DNA of 64,000 bases from JAGQYH01 sp041393015 (lineage in GTDB: Bacteria > Bacteroidota > Bacteroidia > Chitinophagales > JADIYW01), in contig JAWKKV010000001.1 in the NCBI GenBank assembly GCA_041393015.1, forward strand, positions 558,001-622,000, given 5' to 3'. The stretch's first letter is position 1, and every line of letters starts with the position of its first letter. The position numbers were made by a program, and so were the translations under genes. Below are positions 25,194 through 34,676 of the stretch, in pieces. Under the pieces are notes generated by a model. The model saw only the letters and a program-made list of their open reading frames with translations, was not told the origin of the DNA and did not search any database.

Positions 25194-27446
25194 TTAATTG
25201 CTATACAAAGCCATTAAGACTTTCTCGTTAGTAAATGGCGCATCAAACGTTGATTTGAAATTGGGATTGAACGCTTTGACCGCATTTTCGATGGCAAAAT
25301 AGGCGCCTAATCCATACATCAATGGTGGCTCGCCTACGGCTTTAGATTTTAAAATGGCCAACTCTGCTCCTTCAGTTTCTAATGCCTCAATGATAATTTC
25401 TTTCGGCACCGAATAAATGTCTGGTATTTTATAAGTTGATAGAGAACTAGAGGCTAATCGCCCATTTTTATCATAGCTGATTTCTTCCATGGTCATCCAA
25501 CCCATTCCTTGTACTAATCCGCCTTCAATCTGTCCATAATCTACACTTGGATTCATGGTTTGGCCGAAATCATGTACAATTTTTACTGCATCAAATTCAT
25601 AGCTTCCTCTAATGCAATCAACCGTTACTTCTGTTAATGCCAAGCCATGTACATGGTAAGCAAATGGATGTCCTTTTTCAATAGACTTATCAAAGTTGAT
25701 AATAGGTGTGGCGTAATGTCCGTTTTCCGTTAAGCAAACTCGTTCTAAAAACGCCATGTCGACTAATTGCTCCCAAGTCATATTCGTTTCAACACCTTGA
25801 CAAAAGACTTTATCTTGTTGAAATGCTATCTCTTCTTTATTGACTTCAAAATGATTGGCAGCAGATTTTTTCAACCTTTTTATAAGTGCATTACAGGCGT
25901 TTTGCAATGCCTTACCATTTAAATCGGCTGTAGCACTTGCCGCAGAAGGCGAAGTATTAGACACTCTTGTGGTATTGGTAGATTCTAATTTTACTTTACT
26001 AGGATCAATGGCAAACATTTGTGCCGCAATTTGCAACATTTTGGTGTTGACGCCTTGTCCCATTTCAACCGCTCCTGTACTTACCCCAACCGTTCCATCA
26101 CTGTAAATATGCACCAATGCACGCGCTTGATTCATTGGTGTTTTGGTGAAAGATATTCCAAAAGTTATAGGTTGCAAGGAATAGCCTTTTTTAACCTCAA
26201 AATGATTGGCATTAAATTCATCGATTTGCTTTTTTACTTTTTCTAAATCGAACTTTGCTTCCAGGTCCGACCAAATTTTACTTAAACCTACGCCATCAGC
26301 AATTTGTCCATAAGGAAATTCATCGCCATCTTTTAACAGATTTTGCTTTTGAATTTGATGCGTTGGTACATTTAATTCAGTGGCTGCATGAGCAATAGCA
26401 GATTCAATCACAAACATGCCTTGCGGCCCGCCAAAACCACGAAAAGCAGTATTTGGCGGTAAATTCGTTTTACAACTATATGCCGTTACTTCCACATTGG
26501 GAACAAAATAGGCATTGGTCGCATGAAATAAAGTTCGCTCCATAACTGCCGGAGAAAGATCGGCTGCCGCACCAGCATTTTGGTAGAAGGTAGCTTCGTA
26601 AGCCAAAATCTTCAGGTCTATAGACAAACCAATTTTATAATCAGAACTATAAGGATGACGCTTGCCTGTCATCTTCATATCATCTACTCTATTTAAAATT
26701 AATTTGACGGGTCGGTTAAGTACTTGAACGCCCAAAGCTGCCATTACGCCCCAAGGTGTAGCTTGATCTTCTTTGCCACCAAAACCGCCACCTAACCTAA
26801 CTACGTCGACTTCTATTCTATGCATACCTACTCCAAGCACACGCGCAGTTGTTCGTTGAACAGCCGTAGGTCCTTGGGTAGAAGAGGAAATTTTTATGTT
26901 GCCATTTTCTAACGGAACAGCGTAAGCACCTTGCGCTTCGATATACAAATGTTCTTGCCCGTTGCTATCGGCTTTTCCTTCAAAAACATGAGCGCATTGC
27001 GCCCACGAATTTTTGGTATCACCCAATTTAAAAGTACGAGGCGGAAAAATTAACTGCCCTTTTTGTTGTGCTTCTCTTGGGTCGACAATTGGGGTATGCT
27101 CCTCAATATCTATTTCAATTAGCTTTCTGGCTTGGTAAGCAATATGATCTGATTCTGCTACAATTAAAGCGATGGGCTGACCTTGAAAATGCACTTCCTT
27201 TTCGGCAAAAAGTTCTTCATCGGGAAAGATGCCTCCAATTTGGTTTTCGCCTTTTATGTCTTGAAAAGTTAAAATTCGAACCACACCCGGGAAAGCCAAA
27301 GCATTTGAATAATCTACGCTTTTTATTTTTCCATGCGCTATTGGCGAACCAAATGGCAAGCCATATAAAGTGCCTTGAATGGTTGGGATGTCATCTACAT
27401 AAATAGATTTTCCGGTTACGTGTCCTTTTGCGTCTATGTTTTTCAT
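25194..27446 (-). CDS. xdhB: Xanthine dehydrogenase, molybdopterin-binding subunit
   Basis: Large catalytic subunit that hydroxylates xanthine to urate at a sulfurated molybdenum. Seen: GGGFGGKEDQ near residue 230, AFRGFGGPQGM near 345, the Moco-contacting GAVEMGQGVNTK and the catalytic Glu in KAVGEPPLMYG near the C-terminus. 750 aa, as in the two-gene XDH of Pseudomonas and Bacteroidota. The start overlaps the end of xdhA by four bases. It depends on Moco from the moa/moe genes and on XdhC. Confidence 0.95.
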   Translation of the reverse strand: MKNIDAKGHVTGKSIYVDDIPTIQGTLYGLPFGSPIAHGKIKSVDYSNALAFPGVVRILTFQDIKGENQIGGIFPDEELFAEKEVHFQGQPIALIVAESDHIAYQARKLIEIDIEEHTPIVDPREAQQKGQLIFPPRTFKLGDTKNSWAQCAHVFEGKADSNGQEHLYIEAQGAYAVPLENGNIKISSSTQGPTAVQRTTARVLGVGMHRIEVDVVRLGGGFGGKEDQATPWGVMAALGVQVLNRPVKLILNRVDDMKMTGKRHPYSSDYKIGLSIDLKILAYEATFYQNAGAAADLSPAVMERTLFHATNAYFVPNVEVTAYSCKTNLPPNTAFRGFGGPQGMFVIESAIAHAATELNVPTHQIQKQNLLKDGDEFPYGQIADGVGLSKIWSDLEAKFDLEKVKKQIDEFNANHFEVKKGYSLQPITFGISFTKTPMNQARALVHIYSDGTVGVSTGAVEMGQGVNTKMLQIAAQMFAIDPSKVKLESTNTTRVSNTSPSAASATADLNGKALQNACNALIKRLKKSAANHFEVNKEEIAFQQDKVFCQGVETNMTWEQLVDMAFLERVCLTENGHYATPIINFDKSIEKGHPFAYHVHGLALTEVTVDCIRGSYEFDAVKIVHDFGQTMNPSVDYGQIEGGLVQGMGWMTMEEISYDKNGRLASSSLSTYKIPDIYSVPKEIIIEALETEGAELAILKSKAVGEPPLMYGLGAYFAIENAVKAFNPNFKSTFDAPFTNEKVLMALYSN

Positions 27447-28780
27447 ACCAAAGATTTTAAAGCAATTTGGTTAGGAAAAAGTTTTACAAAATGCGCATAG
27501 AACAATTGCCGCAGTAGCAAACGTTTATAATCAGCTGTTCCTCTTACATCACTTATAGGACTTATTTCTGATTGCAAGACCTCGTTGGCCTGTTTAATAT
27601 TTTCGGCTGTGATGGCTTTGCCTTTCAAAAAAGCAACTGTTTGATGAAGATAGGTTGGAATTGGACCAACGCCTCCTGCTGAAATGTGTATCGTTTCGAT
27701 TGTATTATTGGCTGTAGCAATAGCAATAGCAGAGTTGACACTGGCAATATCCAGGTGAATTCGCTTGCTTATTTTCTCTAAATTAAATTGACTATTGGAA
27801 GAAGGAATGGCAAAAGATATAGCGGTTAATATTTCCTCTTTTGACTTGTCTAAATCCTTGTAGCCTTTGTAAAAATCTTTCAAGAAAATGGTTCTTTCCT
27901 TTTCATTTTCACTCAATGTAATTTTGGCATCCAAGGCTAAAAAGAACGCCGTAAAATCGCCAATGGGTGAAGCGTTAACAAAATTTCCCGCCACGGTAGA
28001 AATATTTCTAATAGGCGATGAAGACACCAATTTTACATGATCGGACAAGTTGGAGAAAAAACTACTAAACAGTTCCGATTCTAATAAATCAGTAACGGTT
28101 GTTCCTCCACCAATGGTACAAATTCCATTTTCAGCAGTGATATATCGCAACGAATTTTGATGCGCTACCAAACCCACTTCTTTGTCTACTAATTGATCGT
28201 GTTTCTGAACGTACAAATCCGTTCCTCCACCGATTAAAATAGCTTTAGTGATTTTTTCCTCAACAGGATTTAAAGCTTCCATTCGCTTAGGAATGTCTAA
28301 AAAATAGTCGGGTATAAATTTATTTTCAACCAGCCATTTTACCGTGTGCTCCGTGTCCTTGTTTTTAAGTGTATCCGTAATTTTTTGAGTCGCTCTTTCA
28401 ATAGATTTGTAACCCGTGCATCTGCAAATATTACCATCAATAGAGGCAATCGCATCTTTGTAATTGGGGGCTGAATTAGACAAACAATAACCCGATAAAG
28501 ACATCACAAAACCAACGGTACAAAAGCCACATTGTGTGCCGCTTTCATCTATCATAAATTGTTGAACAGGCGTTAAATCTTCCATATTCAAGCCTTCTAC
28601 ACTCACAACGTGTTTGCCGTATACATTTCCGATAGGCGTTAAGCAAGACGTTACATTTTGATATTTCATTTGACCGTCGACTAAATCGCCAATCAAAACC
28701 GTGCAAGCACCACAATCCCCTTCTCGGCAGCCAATTTTTGTTCCGGTTAACCTTTTGTGGTAACGGATAAAATCAAGCAT
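27443..28780 (-). CDS. xdhA: Xanthine dehydrogenase, FeS/FAD subunit (main frame, N-terminus shifted out of frame)
   Basis: Carries electrons from the molybdenum centre to FAD. Domains: plant-type [2Fe-2S] (CREGDCGACTVLIG and the Cys in TSCLTPIG), a second helical [2Fe-2S] domain (CGFCTVGFVMS and GNICRCTGYK), then an FAD-binding domain (AILIGGGTDLYVQKH, GGGTTVTDLL, SPIRNISTVAGNF) and a CO-dehydrogenase-type C-terminus. The first ATG in this frame gives a protein that begins at MLDFIRYHKRLTGTKIG and so lacks the usual first ~20 residues and beta strands of the ferredoxin-like domain. These residues are encoded just upstream in another frame; see the next entry. 445 aa as written. Confidence 0.93.
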   Translation of the reverse strand: MLDFIRYHKRLTGTKIGCREGDCGACTVLIGDLVDGQMKYQNVTSCLTPIGNVYGKHVVSVEGLNMEDLTPVQQFMIDESGTQCGFCTVGFVMSLSGYCLSNSAPNYKDAIASIDGNICRCTGYKSIERATQKITDTLKNKDTEHTVKWLVENKFIPDYFLDIPKRMEALNPVEEKITKAILIGGGTDLYVQKHDQLVDKEVGLVAHQNSLRYITAENGICTIGGGTTVTDLLESELFSSFFSNLSDHVKLVSSSPIRNISTVAGNFVNASPIGDFTAFFLALDAKITLSENEKERTIFLKDFYKGYKDLDKSKEEILTAISFAIPSSNSQFNLEKISKRIHLDIASVNSAIAIATANNTIETIHISAGGVGPIPTYLHQTVAFLKGKAITAENIKQANEVLQSEISPISDVRGTADYKRLLLRQLFYAHFVKLFPNQIALKSLV

Positions 28781-28839
28781 AATGTACCGGAAGGCAATTG
28801 GCTGTCTATTATTTTGTCATTTAATATAAATGATGGCAT
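28781..28839 (-). other. xdhA: Out-of-frame true N-terminus of xdhA (one-base frameshift)
   Basis: An ATG at 28839 starts a frame reading MPSFILNDKIIDSQLPSGT, the usual N-terminal strand-turn-strand of XDH ferredoxin-like domains, followed in homologues by (V/L)LLDFIRYH. Here a base is missing around 28781-28785, so LDFIRYH continues in the other frame. The ATG overlaps the guaD stop as TAATG, exactly the tight spacing found in the rest of this operon, which argues that this is the real start. No slippery heptamer is visible, so programmed frameshifting is unlikely. Confidence 0.85.
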
Positions 28840-29312
28840 TAATATTCTTTTTTCATTTCACTATCCATCCATTCCATAAAAGCCACTTGAGCTTCTTCTC
28901 TCAAGAGTTGAGTGGTTGGTAATTTTCTTTGATCAATAGATAAGTCGATTTCGTTGTAAATAAAATCGTCATCAAAATTGATTTTTGCCGCATCTTTTTT
29001 AGTGTTGGCATAATATATTTGCTTTGGTCGAGCCCAATAAATAGCTCCTAAACACATCGGACATGGTTCGCAGCTAGTATAAATGATGCAATCATCCAAT
29101 TGAAAGGTGCCTAATTTTTTGCAAGCATTCCTAATGGCAACCACTTCAGCATGTGCCGTTGGATCGTTACTGCTTGTTACCTCATTAGCTCCCGTAGCAA
29201 TAATCTCTCCGTTTTTCACGATTACCGCACCAAACGGCCCTCCTTTTCCTGAGGTAACATTTTCGAGAGATAAACGAATCGCCTCTCTCATAAATTTTTT
29301 ATGATCTTCCAT
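28839..29312 (-). CDS. guaD: Guanine deaminase (GuaD, cytidine-deaminase fold)
   Basis: Converts guanine to xanthine, feeding the XDH that follows. Zinc-binding motifs are TAHAEVVAIR and CEPCPMCLGAIYWARP. The protein closely follows Bacillus subtilis GuaD from GGPFGAVIVK through SNDPTAHAEV to a C-terminal ending KKEY. 157 aa. A tRNA-adenosine deaminase (TadA) is excluded by the GuaD-type C-terminus and the context. First gene of the purine operon; its promoter should lie in the 126 bases upstream. Confidence 0.92.
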   Translation of the reverse strand: MEDHKKFMREAIRLSLENVTSGKGGPFGAVIVKNGEIIATGANEVTSSNDPTAHAEVVAIRNACKKLGTFQLDDCIIYTSCEPCPMCLGAIYWARPKQIYYANTKKDAAKINFDDDFIYNEIDLSIDQRKLPTTQLLREEAQVAFMEWMDSEMKKEY

Positions 29313-29438
29313 GTAAAAATGATGTATTTCTGTTTCCTAAATTATGGAATTTATAGCTATCGCAATATCAGAAGCAAAGGTTTTTGATATTATTGAAAAA
29401 TAAGCAACATAAAAACCAGAAAAATTGATGAATTATAA

Positions 29439-31301
29439 TTAGTCAATTATTAGTTTCCAATGGCTTAACACTTCGTTTTTATCGTGTTCATATAGATTCA
29501 AGAAATAGATGCCATTGGGTAAATTTTGTTGATGGATTTGAATTGTGGTTGATGATATATTGAGATATTGATCTACTTCTTTTCCCAAAACGTCAAACAA
29601 CCTAAGATCGTAATTGAATGGTAAAACTTCATTCAATTTAAAATTAGTTTGGTTGGAGAATGGGTTGGGAAAGATAGAAGTTGAGAGCTGATTGGAGGCT
29701 TCCAATATCGCTGTTTCAATATCCGGTTGGAAGCTCCAAACCTCGTCGCCAGAATTATTGATGTTGGCTCCAAAGATTAATTTATCATCTAATACCACTA
29801 ACTCATCCGGCAAAACAGTTGAGACTGATGTTCCACTAGGAATACTTACTGGAATCGTTCCCTCTTCGGTTCCGTCGCTTTGCCACAATGCATTTTGAGC
29901 GCCATTGTTGGCGATAAAGTATAGTAAGCCATTTAGTTCTACAATTGGAGACATTGCACTGATATCATGCCCACTTCCAGGATTGATATTTTTTAAGCGA
30001 ACGGTCCCATTTGTGGTGCCATCGGTTTTCCAAATTTCTCTGCCATCAATATGTGATCTCGATTTAAAAAACAATTCGCCATTGTATTCAATTTGTGGTT
30101 CGAACGCTGTATAAACAGAATTGAACCGCTTGAGCACTTGTGTTCCTCCAACGGTTCCATCAGATGACCAAAGTTGGCTGTAGCGCACGTCATTTGGTTC
30201 ATCAAAATAACTATCGGCATAATTAAACAAGACCTTGCCGTTAAAGCTATAATAGTTGGGTACTTCTCCTCGTTCGGTATTGCCCGGCAAAATATCGCCA
30301 ATACTATTTGTTCCTGAAACAGTTCCATCAGAAATGTATAATTCTTCTCCGGTTACGCCATCAATGGCTGTGAAGTACATTTTATGGCCATCAGAATAAA
30401 GATTGTTAACTCTTGAATGTAAGTTAAAATACCCATTTCCACTGGTTGGATTGATATCTAAAAAGATAGATGTATTGGCTAAAGTGCCGTCAGTTTTGTA
30501 TAATTCATCTCCAGAATTTGAAATGGTATTGCTTGAGTTATTTCCATTGCTTGATTGAAAATAAACTTCGTTGTTAAATGCAACAGATCTTTGATAATCG
30601 AAGATAAAATCACCCGATCCTGCAATTAAATCTATCACTCTAGTGCCCACAGATGTGCCATCAGTGATCCATAATTCTTGACCATAAGCGGGTGTTTTGA
30701 CAAAAAAATAAGCTTCTCCGTTAAGTTGGGTTAAAGTATTATTGTTGTATGCTTGAGCATAACAATTACCATTCCCGGAATCCGAACAAAAGTTTTTAAT
30801 CAAGATGGTTCCTGTTACTTCTCCATTGGTTGTCCATAGCTCTAAATTTGATCCTCGATGCATGAAAAATACTTCATCATTTAAAACAAATAAATATTGG
30901 AGTCCTAGAAAATTGCCGCCTTCCGGACGCTCTAATGCTTTAGTGCCTTCCACTGTTCCATCAGATACCCAAATTGTTTTTGTAAAAGTAGTTTCATCAA
31001 TAGTGAAATAGACTTTACCATTATGGTACGATTCAAAATTCAACGCAGCACCTAACACCAATGGAACGGTAAATTCCTTTAATAAAATAGCATCGTTTTC
31101 ATTTCCGTTACTTACCCATAAATTACCTGTAGTTGAATTTTTTAAAGTGAGGAAATACAGTTTATCTCCCGCTTTAAATAAATCTCTTGGCTCAGATGAA
31201 GCGCTACCTGAATTCGCATCTTTAATGATTTTAAATGTGTTTTGAGCCGATGATAAGTTCATCAAACACATCAAAGTAATAGAAAGTAAAAATAGCCTCA
31301 T
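29439..31301 (-). CDS. Secreted ELWxxDGT-repeat protein with T9SS sorting domain
   Basis: Exported protein of 620 aa built from repeats of about 45-55 residues with the pattern (E/D)L(W/Y)xTDGTxxGT, for example ELWITDGTSVGT, ELYKTDGTLANT, EIWKTDGTTNGT. These repeats probably form a beta-propeller or solenoid on the cell surface. A signal peptide covers residues 1-19. The last ~75 residues form a type A T9SS tail (SIFPNPFSNQT, LFDVLGKEV, LPNGIYFLNLY). Function unknown; such proteins are common in gliding Bacteroidota. Same strand as guaD but transcribed towards it from upstream. Confidence 0.9.
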   Translation of the reverse strand: MRLFLLSITLMCLMNLSSAQNTFKIIKDANSGSASSEPRDLFKAGDKLYFLTLKNSTTGNLWVSNGNENDAILLKEFTVPLVLGAALNFESYHNGKVYFTIDETTFTKTIWVSDGTVEGTKALERPEGGNFLGLQYLFVLNDEVFFMHRGSNLELWTTNGEVTGTILIKNFCSDSGNGNCYAQAYNNNTLTQLNGEAYFFVKTPAYGQELWITDGTSVGTRVIDLIAGSGDFIFDYQRSVAFNNEVYFQSSNGNNSSNTISNSGDELYKTDGTLANTSIFLDINPTSGNGYFNLHSRVNNLYSDGHKMYFTAIDGVTGEELYISDGTVSGTNSIGDILPGNTERGEVPNYYSFNGKVLFNYADSYFDEPNDVRYSQLWSSDGTVGGTQVLKRFNSVYTAFEPQIEYNGELFFKSRSHIDGREIWKTDGTTNGTVRLKNINPGSGHDISAMSPIVELNGLLYFIANNGAQNALWQSDGTEEGTIPVSIPSGTSVSTVLPDELVVLDDKLIFGANINNSGDEVWSFQPDIETAILEASNQLSTSIFPNPFSNQTNFKLNEVLPFNYDLRLFDVLGKEVDQYLNISSTTIQIHQQNLPNGIYFLNLYEHDKNEVLSHWKLIID

Positions 31302-31337
31302 ACAGATATAATTTGCGGTGAAAATAGGGTAAATTAT

Positions 31338-31396
31338 TCAACCACCCCATTTCGACTTCGTCGATCCATCCCTCCTTTAAATAGGGTGGGAATGTG
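31338..31396. repeat. Possible CCACCCC/GGGTGG intergenic repeat
   Basis: CAACCACCCC at the left and AGGGTGGGAA at the right enclose about 40 bases including CCCTCCTTTAAA. Similar wording (AACCATCCCGCC ... CTCCTTAAAAGAGGAGGGGA) recurs at 60146-60196, so both may belong to one dispersed family. Confidence 0.35.
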
Positions 31397-31482
31397 CATT
31401 GGGTTGTTCATTACAATTTTTCTTTTATAATGAATTCCCTTAATAGGAAGCACGTAATTGACTCATTTGAGTGTCTTGCTTT

Positions 31483-34131
31483 TTATTTCACAATAAATTG
31501 CTTAGATACATGAACATCATCGACCAACACTTCCAATGTATAGCTTCCGGTTGGCAACTGAGAGACATCTAAACTATTGTTTCTGACTCTTTTTTGAAGC
31601 ACTAATTTTCCTGTGGCATCATATACATTTGCTTGTCTAATATTTAAATCAGTAGATATGTACAAAATACTATTCACCGGATTCGGATAAATATTAAACT
31701 CCCTTAATTGTTGATCAGTTATACTGGTTTCTAATTCATTTACTTTTATCCAAACTGGATTAGTAAAAGAGTGAAAGTTTTCTTGTTCTAAAACTCTTGG
31801 ACTATTATCACCATATTCCGCTAGCGTTCGCAATTCAGATCTGATATAAATATATTTTCCAAATGGAATATCTATTCCAGCAGATTGGAATAAATCTTCT
31901 AAGGATAAAGTAGTTGTGAAGTTATACTCTTCTAAATCGTCTATCATAAAAGAAGTTTCCCCTTCTTCGGTTCCAATAAAAACTTTCACATAATCTGCTG
32001 CACCAAATTCTTCCGTTGAGGCATATTGGAAATTGACAAATATATCACTCAATTTTTCATAAGCTATTGCAGTATCTTGCCCCATAAATAATTCATTATT
32101 GGTGTCTTCTCCATTTAAGCTTATACCATTTACTAAAATTGGACCATCGGATAATGAGAAACTTCCATCATGCATTGCTTTTAGTGCACCTTGCCCTTCG
32201 TTTCCCATTCCATTTGGACAATACGCCACACATGAAATATTTCCAAAAGCTAAATTTTTCACTTCCACTTCATTTTCGTCAAATACAGTACTAAAACCTG
32301 AAGTGTTAGAATAATTAAATGATCCATGCGCATCTGTTCCTGCAGAAAAGTAAAACTTGAAGTTTTTCATTTCCGGATTCTCGTTCTTTGCTTTTAATCC
32401 TTTTTTGTTCACAAAATTCACTACTTGCTCACCTTGTCTGTATCTGTTGAGGTAATAGCTGTCGCCAATTTCCGGTGCTTCGAAGCTCGCTGCTCCATTT
32501 TCTGCTCTAATATTGTATGGATCATAAGCATTGGTTTCGCCAATTAGGCTGTATCTGTCTCCCCAAATTTGTGCTCCTTTCAATCTGTCTGTAACCACTT
32601 TATCGGCATCATTGCTAAACAAATCGGATGGCTCATTTAAAGGATTACAAAGCACCTTGCCTCCTATATCAAACTGTAAACCATCATGGGGAAAATCAGC
32701 ATCACCAATATTCCAATGACCCCCTACAGCAGGCACTTCATCTGCGGTAGCAAAAGGGTGAGCGGCGTATGCAAACCCACTAATAGAGTCTAATCTTTGT
32801 AAAATATTAACCGCAGTAGTATTGGTAAATTCAATGTCACCACCTCCGTCGCCATAAAATGGCATATTTTTAGGTGTTTCGTAACCAGGATAAGCTAAGA
32901 AATGCACCAATTCTCCAGCCTTGTTATTTAACGACACTTCTAATCCTGAAATAAAAACCACCGATGGATCTTCATCATTTAAGTCATTAATCTCGGCTTG
33001 CATTCTTCGCCAAGTTTTATCTAAACCTCTTCCTCTCCATTCGTCAAAACTGGCAGAGTGATCGGTTACTATTACCCAATCAATACCGATGGCTTCTGCA
33101 GCTTCCTTCGTGGCTGCGATTGGATTGCCAAACTCAATAATACTTAATGAAAATGCGGTATGAACGTGTGTATCTCCTCGATAGAAACCTGGTAATTTAG
33201 GCATATCTTCTTTACTTCTAAATACTCTTAGGTAACTGTTTCTGTAAAATGGCGCTCCTACATTATTTCTAAGCGTGAATTTTACTTGAATATCTAAAAA
33301 ATCATTATCTGTAAAGTCGTCTAACTCAGAAGGTGGAAGCATCAAAGTGAAATACCAATACGGATTATTTAAATTGGTGTAATAAAAATCTTTATTGGCA
33401 TTGTAGCTCTCCTTAAATGCCAAGGTATGTTCAGCATCTTGTTGAACTAGGCTTGCATCAAAAGATTGAATACCTACTGAATCTGCATCCGGCGATCTAG
33501 TGGAAAATAATGCATCGAAATCTGTGGTTGATAATTGACTGAAATTAATGTTTCGAAAATCGGTTTCTGAGGACTTCTTGACATATATATCTATAAATTC
33601 AAGATTGGGCTTAATGGATTGTGACCAAACTTGATTTCCATCATGCAATAACATATGAATTGGAACCGGTCGTTTTTCATTGTTCTCATCATAAATGCTC
33701 ATTCGCCAAGGAGCATCGGCATAAATTTCAAAGTCTCCAACGTCATTATAATTCATCACTGAAGGATCTAAACCATGCCATCCTCCCCAATCTTTTTGTA
33801 AGCCAAACAATTCTGAAACAACAATTTTTATTGTTTTCGGGTCAACATTTTTAAACACTTCTGCCGCTACAGTTAAGGTTTCATTTGAAAACCTACTTAA
33901 AGGTGCTTTCTCATAAGTTTTACTCGCTAGAACCGTATTGCCGGCAACAAGATCTATTTTTACATCTTGTAGTAGAATTTCATTGACATTCTCAATTTCA
34001 AATTCAAAAAAAACATGATTACAATGTGCGTCTATTTTTACATTCTTGATAGATAAAATTTCGCCTTCATGTGCTTTTGCATTATTGAATATTATTACTA
34101 AGAATAATGCTGTAGTTATTAATCTCCACAT
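31483..34131 (-). CDS. Secreted PHP-domain metallohydrolase with T9SS sorting domain
   Basis: 882-aa exported protein. Signal peptide residues 1-20. A beta-rich N-terminal region (about 20-310) is followed by a PHP-type metal site: GDTHVHTAF with H322 and H324, TDHSASFDEW with D357-H358, then GLEVS, AAHPFATADE and SAGTDAHGSFNYS. That order fits a PHP phosphoesterase active site. A second beta-rich region and a T9SS tail (FNIYPNPVNSILYIS, YDATGKLV, LPTGSYTLEVL) follow. PHP domains act on phosphate esters; an extracellular one would take phosphate from polymers or small metabolites. Substrate unknown. Confidence 0.85.
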   Translation of the reverse strand: MWRLITTALFLVIIFNNAKAHEGEILSIKNVKIDAHCNHVFFEFEIENVNEILLQDVKIDLVAGNTVLASKTYEKAPLSRFSNETLTVAAEVFKNVDPKTIKIVVSELFGLQKDWGGWHGLDPSVMNYNDVGDFEIYADAPWRMSIYDENNEKRPVPIHMLLHDGNQVWSQSIKPNLEFIDIYVKKSSETDFRNINFSQLSTTDFDALFSTRSPDADSVGIQSFDASLVQQDAEHTLAFKESYNANKDFYYTNLNNPYWYFTLMLPPSELDDFTDNDFLDIQVKFTLRNNVGAPFYRNSYLRVFRSKEDMPKLPGFYRGDTHVHTAFSLSIIEFGNPIAATKEAAEAIGIDWVIVTDHSASFDEWRGRGLDKTWRRMQAEINDLNDEDPSVVFISGLEVSLNNKAGELVHFLAYPGYETPKNMPFYGDGGGDIEFTNTTAVNILQRLDSISGFAYAAHPFATADEVPAVGGHWNIGDADFPHDGLQFDIGGKVLCNPLNEPSDLFSNDADKVVTDRLKGAQIWGDRYSLIGETNAYDPYNIRAENGAASFEAPEIGDSYYLNRYRQGEQVVNFVNKKGLKAKNENPEMKNFKFYFSAGTDAHGSFNYSNTSGFSTVFDENEVEVKNLAFGNISCVAYCPNGMGNEGQGALKAMHDGSFSLSDGPILVNGISLNGEDTNNELFMGQDTAIAYEKLSDIFVNFQYASTEEFGAADYVKVFIGTEEGETSFMIDDLEEYNFTTTLSLEDLFQSAGIDIPFGKYIYIRSELRTLAEYGDNSPRVLEQENFHSFTNPVWIKVNELETSITDQQLREFNIYPNPVNSILYISTDLNIRQANVYDATGKLVLQKRVRNNSLDVSQLPTGSYTLEVLVDDVHVSKQFIVK

Positions 34132-34268
34132 TTACTAATTCATTTAATTATGACCTCTCTAAACAAAGAGTGATTAGATTCCAAATTAAAGATAGCTATT
34201 TGTGTAATTAATGTGAGTCTATTAAGAACAAAACATGAAAATATGTTTTATTGAATGGAACCATGCAG

Positions 34269-34676
34269 CTAGCTAGTTTTCACCCACATCTTATCTAGAT
34301 TCAATTGAAAGCTGCCAATATGATCAAAGTTACATTCATGAGGGGCAATTATCGACAAAAAGGATTCTCCGCTATCTCTTCTATATAAGTGATAATGCTC
34401 TCCAATGACCGGTTCAAAGTTAAAATTGGCTTGATAGATCAGATTGTTGTATTCAAACTGTTCCATCATTTGATTATACTCCTCCTGAATCTGCTGATAC
34501 TTTGCCTTAAACTGGTGATTAATTTTATTGATATTTATCTTTTTCCAGTTTGAAATATCTTCTATTTGAATAGATGGCGCTCCAACATTAGTTGCGTAAG
34601 GTAAAATGTTGGCATTATATTGTTGACTTTTTTCATCAAATACAACACTATCCGGTTTTTTCTTTTTCTCTTCCAT
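34269..34676 (-). CDS. DUF2452 family protein
   Basis: Bacteroidota-typical protein of unknown function. The recognisable order is YATNVGAPSIQIEDISNWKK, a helical segment with KINHQFKAKY, then NLIYQANFNFEPVIGEHYHLY and FLSIIAPHEC. No signal peptide or membrane segment, so cytoplasmic. The frame extends to a TTG at 34700, but the ATG at 34676 (MEEKKKKPDSVVFDEK) is the better start, giving 135 aa. It stands alone between two large secreted-protein genes. Confidence 0.82.
   Translation of the reverse strand: MEEKKKKPDSVVFDEKSQQYNANILPYATNVGAPSIQIEDISNWKKININKINHQFKAKYQQIQEEYNQMMEQFEYNNLIYQANFNFEPVIGEHYHLYRRDSGESFLSIIAPHECNFDHIGSFQLNLDKMWVKTS

Noticed and set aside
28775..28790. Programmed -1 frameshifting in xdhA
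   Set aside because: The local sequence (GGT ACA TTA TGC) has no X XXY YYZ slippery heptamer and no clear downstream structure, and other xdhA genes I know are in one frame.
29993..30328. 111-codon minus-strand frame inside the ELWxxDGT gene
   Set aside because: It is a second frame of the repeat protein gene, made by repetitive DNA.
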